Of a DNA stretch of 6,336 nucleotides, positions 6,267-6,336 are shown in pieces (positions within the stretch are counted from its first letter, which is position 1; each line of letters starts with the position of its first letter). The stretch spans positions 1 through 6,336 of the forward strand of contig JANXNT010000118.1 in the NCBI GenBank assembly GCA_025353985.1. Reading direction: 5' to 3'. Origin of the DNA: Limnoglobus sp. (GTDB lineage Bacteria > Planctomycetota > Planctomycetia > Gemmatales > Gemmataceae). A program made the translations under genes and the position numbers. The notes below the pieces were generated by a model. That model was not told the DNA's origin. It made no database searches and was given only the letters and a program-made list of their open reading frames with translations.

Positions 6267-6313
6267 GGGGTTCGTGTGCCGCATGAACGAACAAGAGTTT
6301 ACGCAGAACCATT

Positions 6314-6336
6314 CGCCAAAATCCAGAGGGATATCC
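6314..6336 (-). repeat. Terminal inverted repeat, transposase 5' end
   Basis: Read on the minus strand it starts GGATATCCCT and matches the repeat at 4932-4954 at 18 of 23 positions. It ends with the last base of the window, so one or two further bases of the element could lie outside. Confidence 0.75.

Larger units (their letters stand above)
4932..6336 (-). mobile_element. ISKra4-family insertion sequence, 1405 bp, both ends visible
   Basis: The element runs from an inverted repeat at 4932-4954 to its partner at 6314-6336 and holds one transposase on the minus strand. Both ends read inward as GG(G/A)TATCCCT, and the length is normal for small ISKra4-type elements. G+C is higher than in the adjoining pseudogene (43 of 60 bases at 5281-5340 against 24 of 60 at 4681-4740). 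It sits 19 bases after the broken gene at 4912. A target duplication cannot be tested because the right flank lies outside the window; the left candidate is about 4923-4931. Confidence 0.8.

Noticed and set aside
6257..6284. Transposase start at ATG 6284 in the frame of the 441-codon open frame
   Set aside because: The first 80 codons in that frame are Arg-rich nonsense, while frame zero from 6256 gives a family-like N-terminus with a strong GGAGG site.
1..6336. CRISPR array, tRNA or rRNA genes
   Set aside because: No regularly spaced repeats and no tRNA or rRNA-like segments were seen on either strand.

Overview
The window most likely comes from a planctomycete of the Gemmata group (Gemmataceae). 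The evidence is an ECF sigma factor fused through a membrane segment to a long beta-propeller and HEAT-like extension (a domain habit typical of that group), the motif following the membrane segment, a high-GC genome style and an ISKra4-type transposase. No rRNA or marker gene is present, so this placement is inference.

Layout. Bases 1-180 hold no gene I can support. Bases 181-417 (+) encode a DUF433 antitoxin-like protein whose stop overlaps the start (ATGA) of a DUF5615 PIN-like gene at 414-710 (+). The DUF5615 protein lacks about 30 residues from its middle, including the segment carrying the family's 'KDFGEL'-type acidic motif, so the pair is probably an antitoxin beside a dead toxin. After a 196-base gap, 907-4071 (+) encodes a 1054-residue protein: ECF sigma domains 2 and 4, a transmembrane segment, a PD40/TolB-like propeller with at least seven SPDGK-type repeats, and a HEAT-like C-terminal segment.

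Bases 4072-4912 (+) look like the rest of the same gene. The frame stays open past the TAA at 4069-4071 until 4638. A 7-base tandem duplication at 4596-4614 then breaks it; removing one copy joins 4159-4638 to 4604-4912 without a gap. This suggests an original protein of about 1330 residues, split by one nonsense codon and one duplication. Those pieces are poorer in G+C than their surroundings.

Bases 4932-6336 are an apparently complete ISKra4-type insertion sequence of 1405 bp, starting 19 bases after the broken gene, with imperfect 23-base terminal inverted repeats. Its second repeat ends exactly on the last base of the window. The transposase (minus strand) is split into two frames that meet at a run of eight A with a hairpin 10 bases downstream, consistent with programmed -1 frameshifting or transcriptional slippage giving a 432-residue protein.

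Together the window reads as an accessory region under decay: a disabled toxin-antitoxin pair, a membrane-tethered sigma factor whose tail has been lost, and a mobile element beside it. The unusual points are the sigma-propeller fusion, the repeat-driven break in its tail, and the frameshift signal in the transposase.
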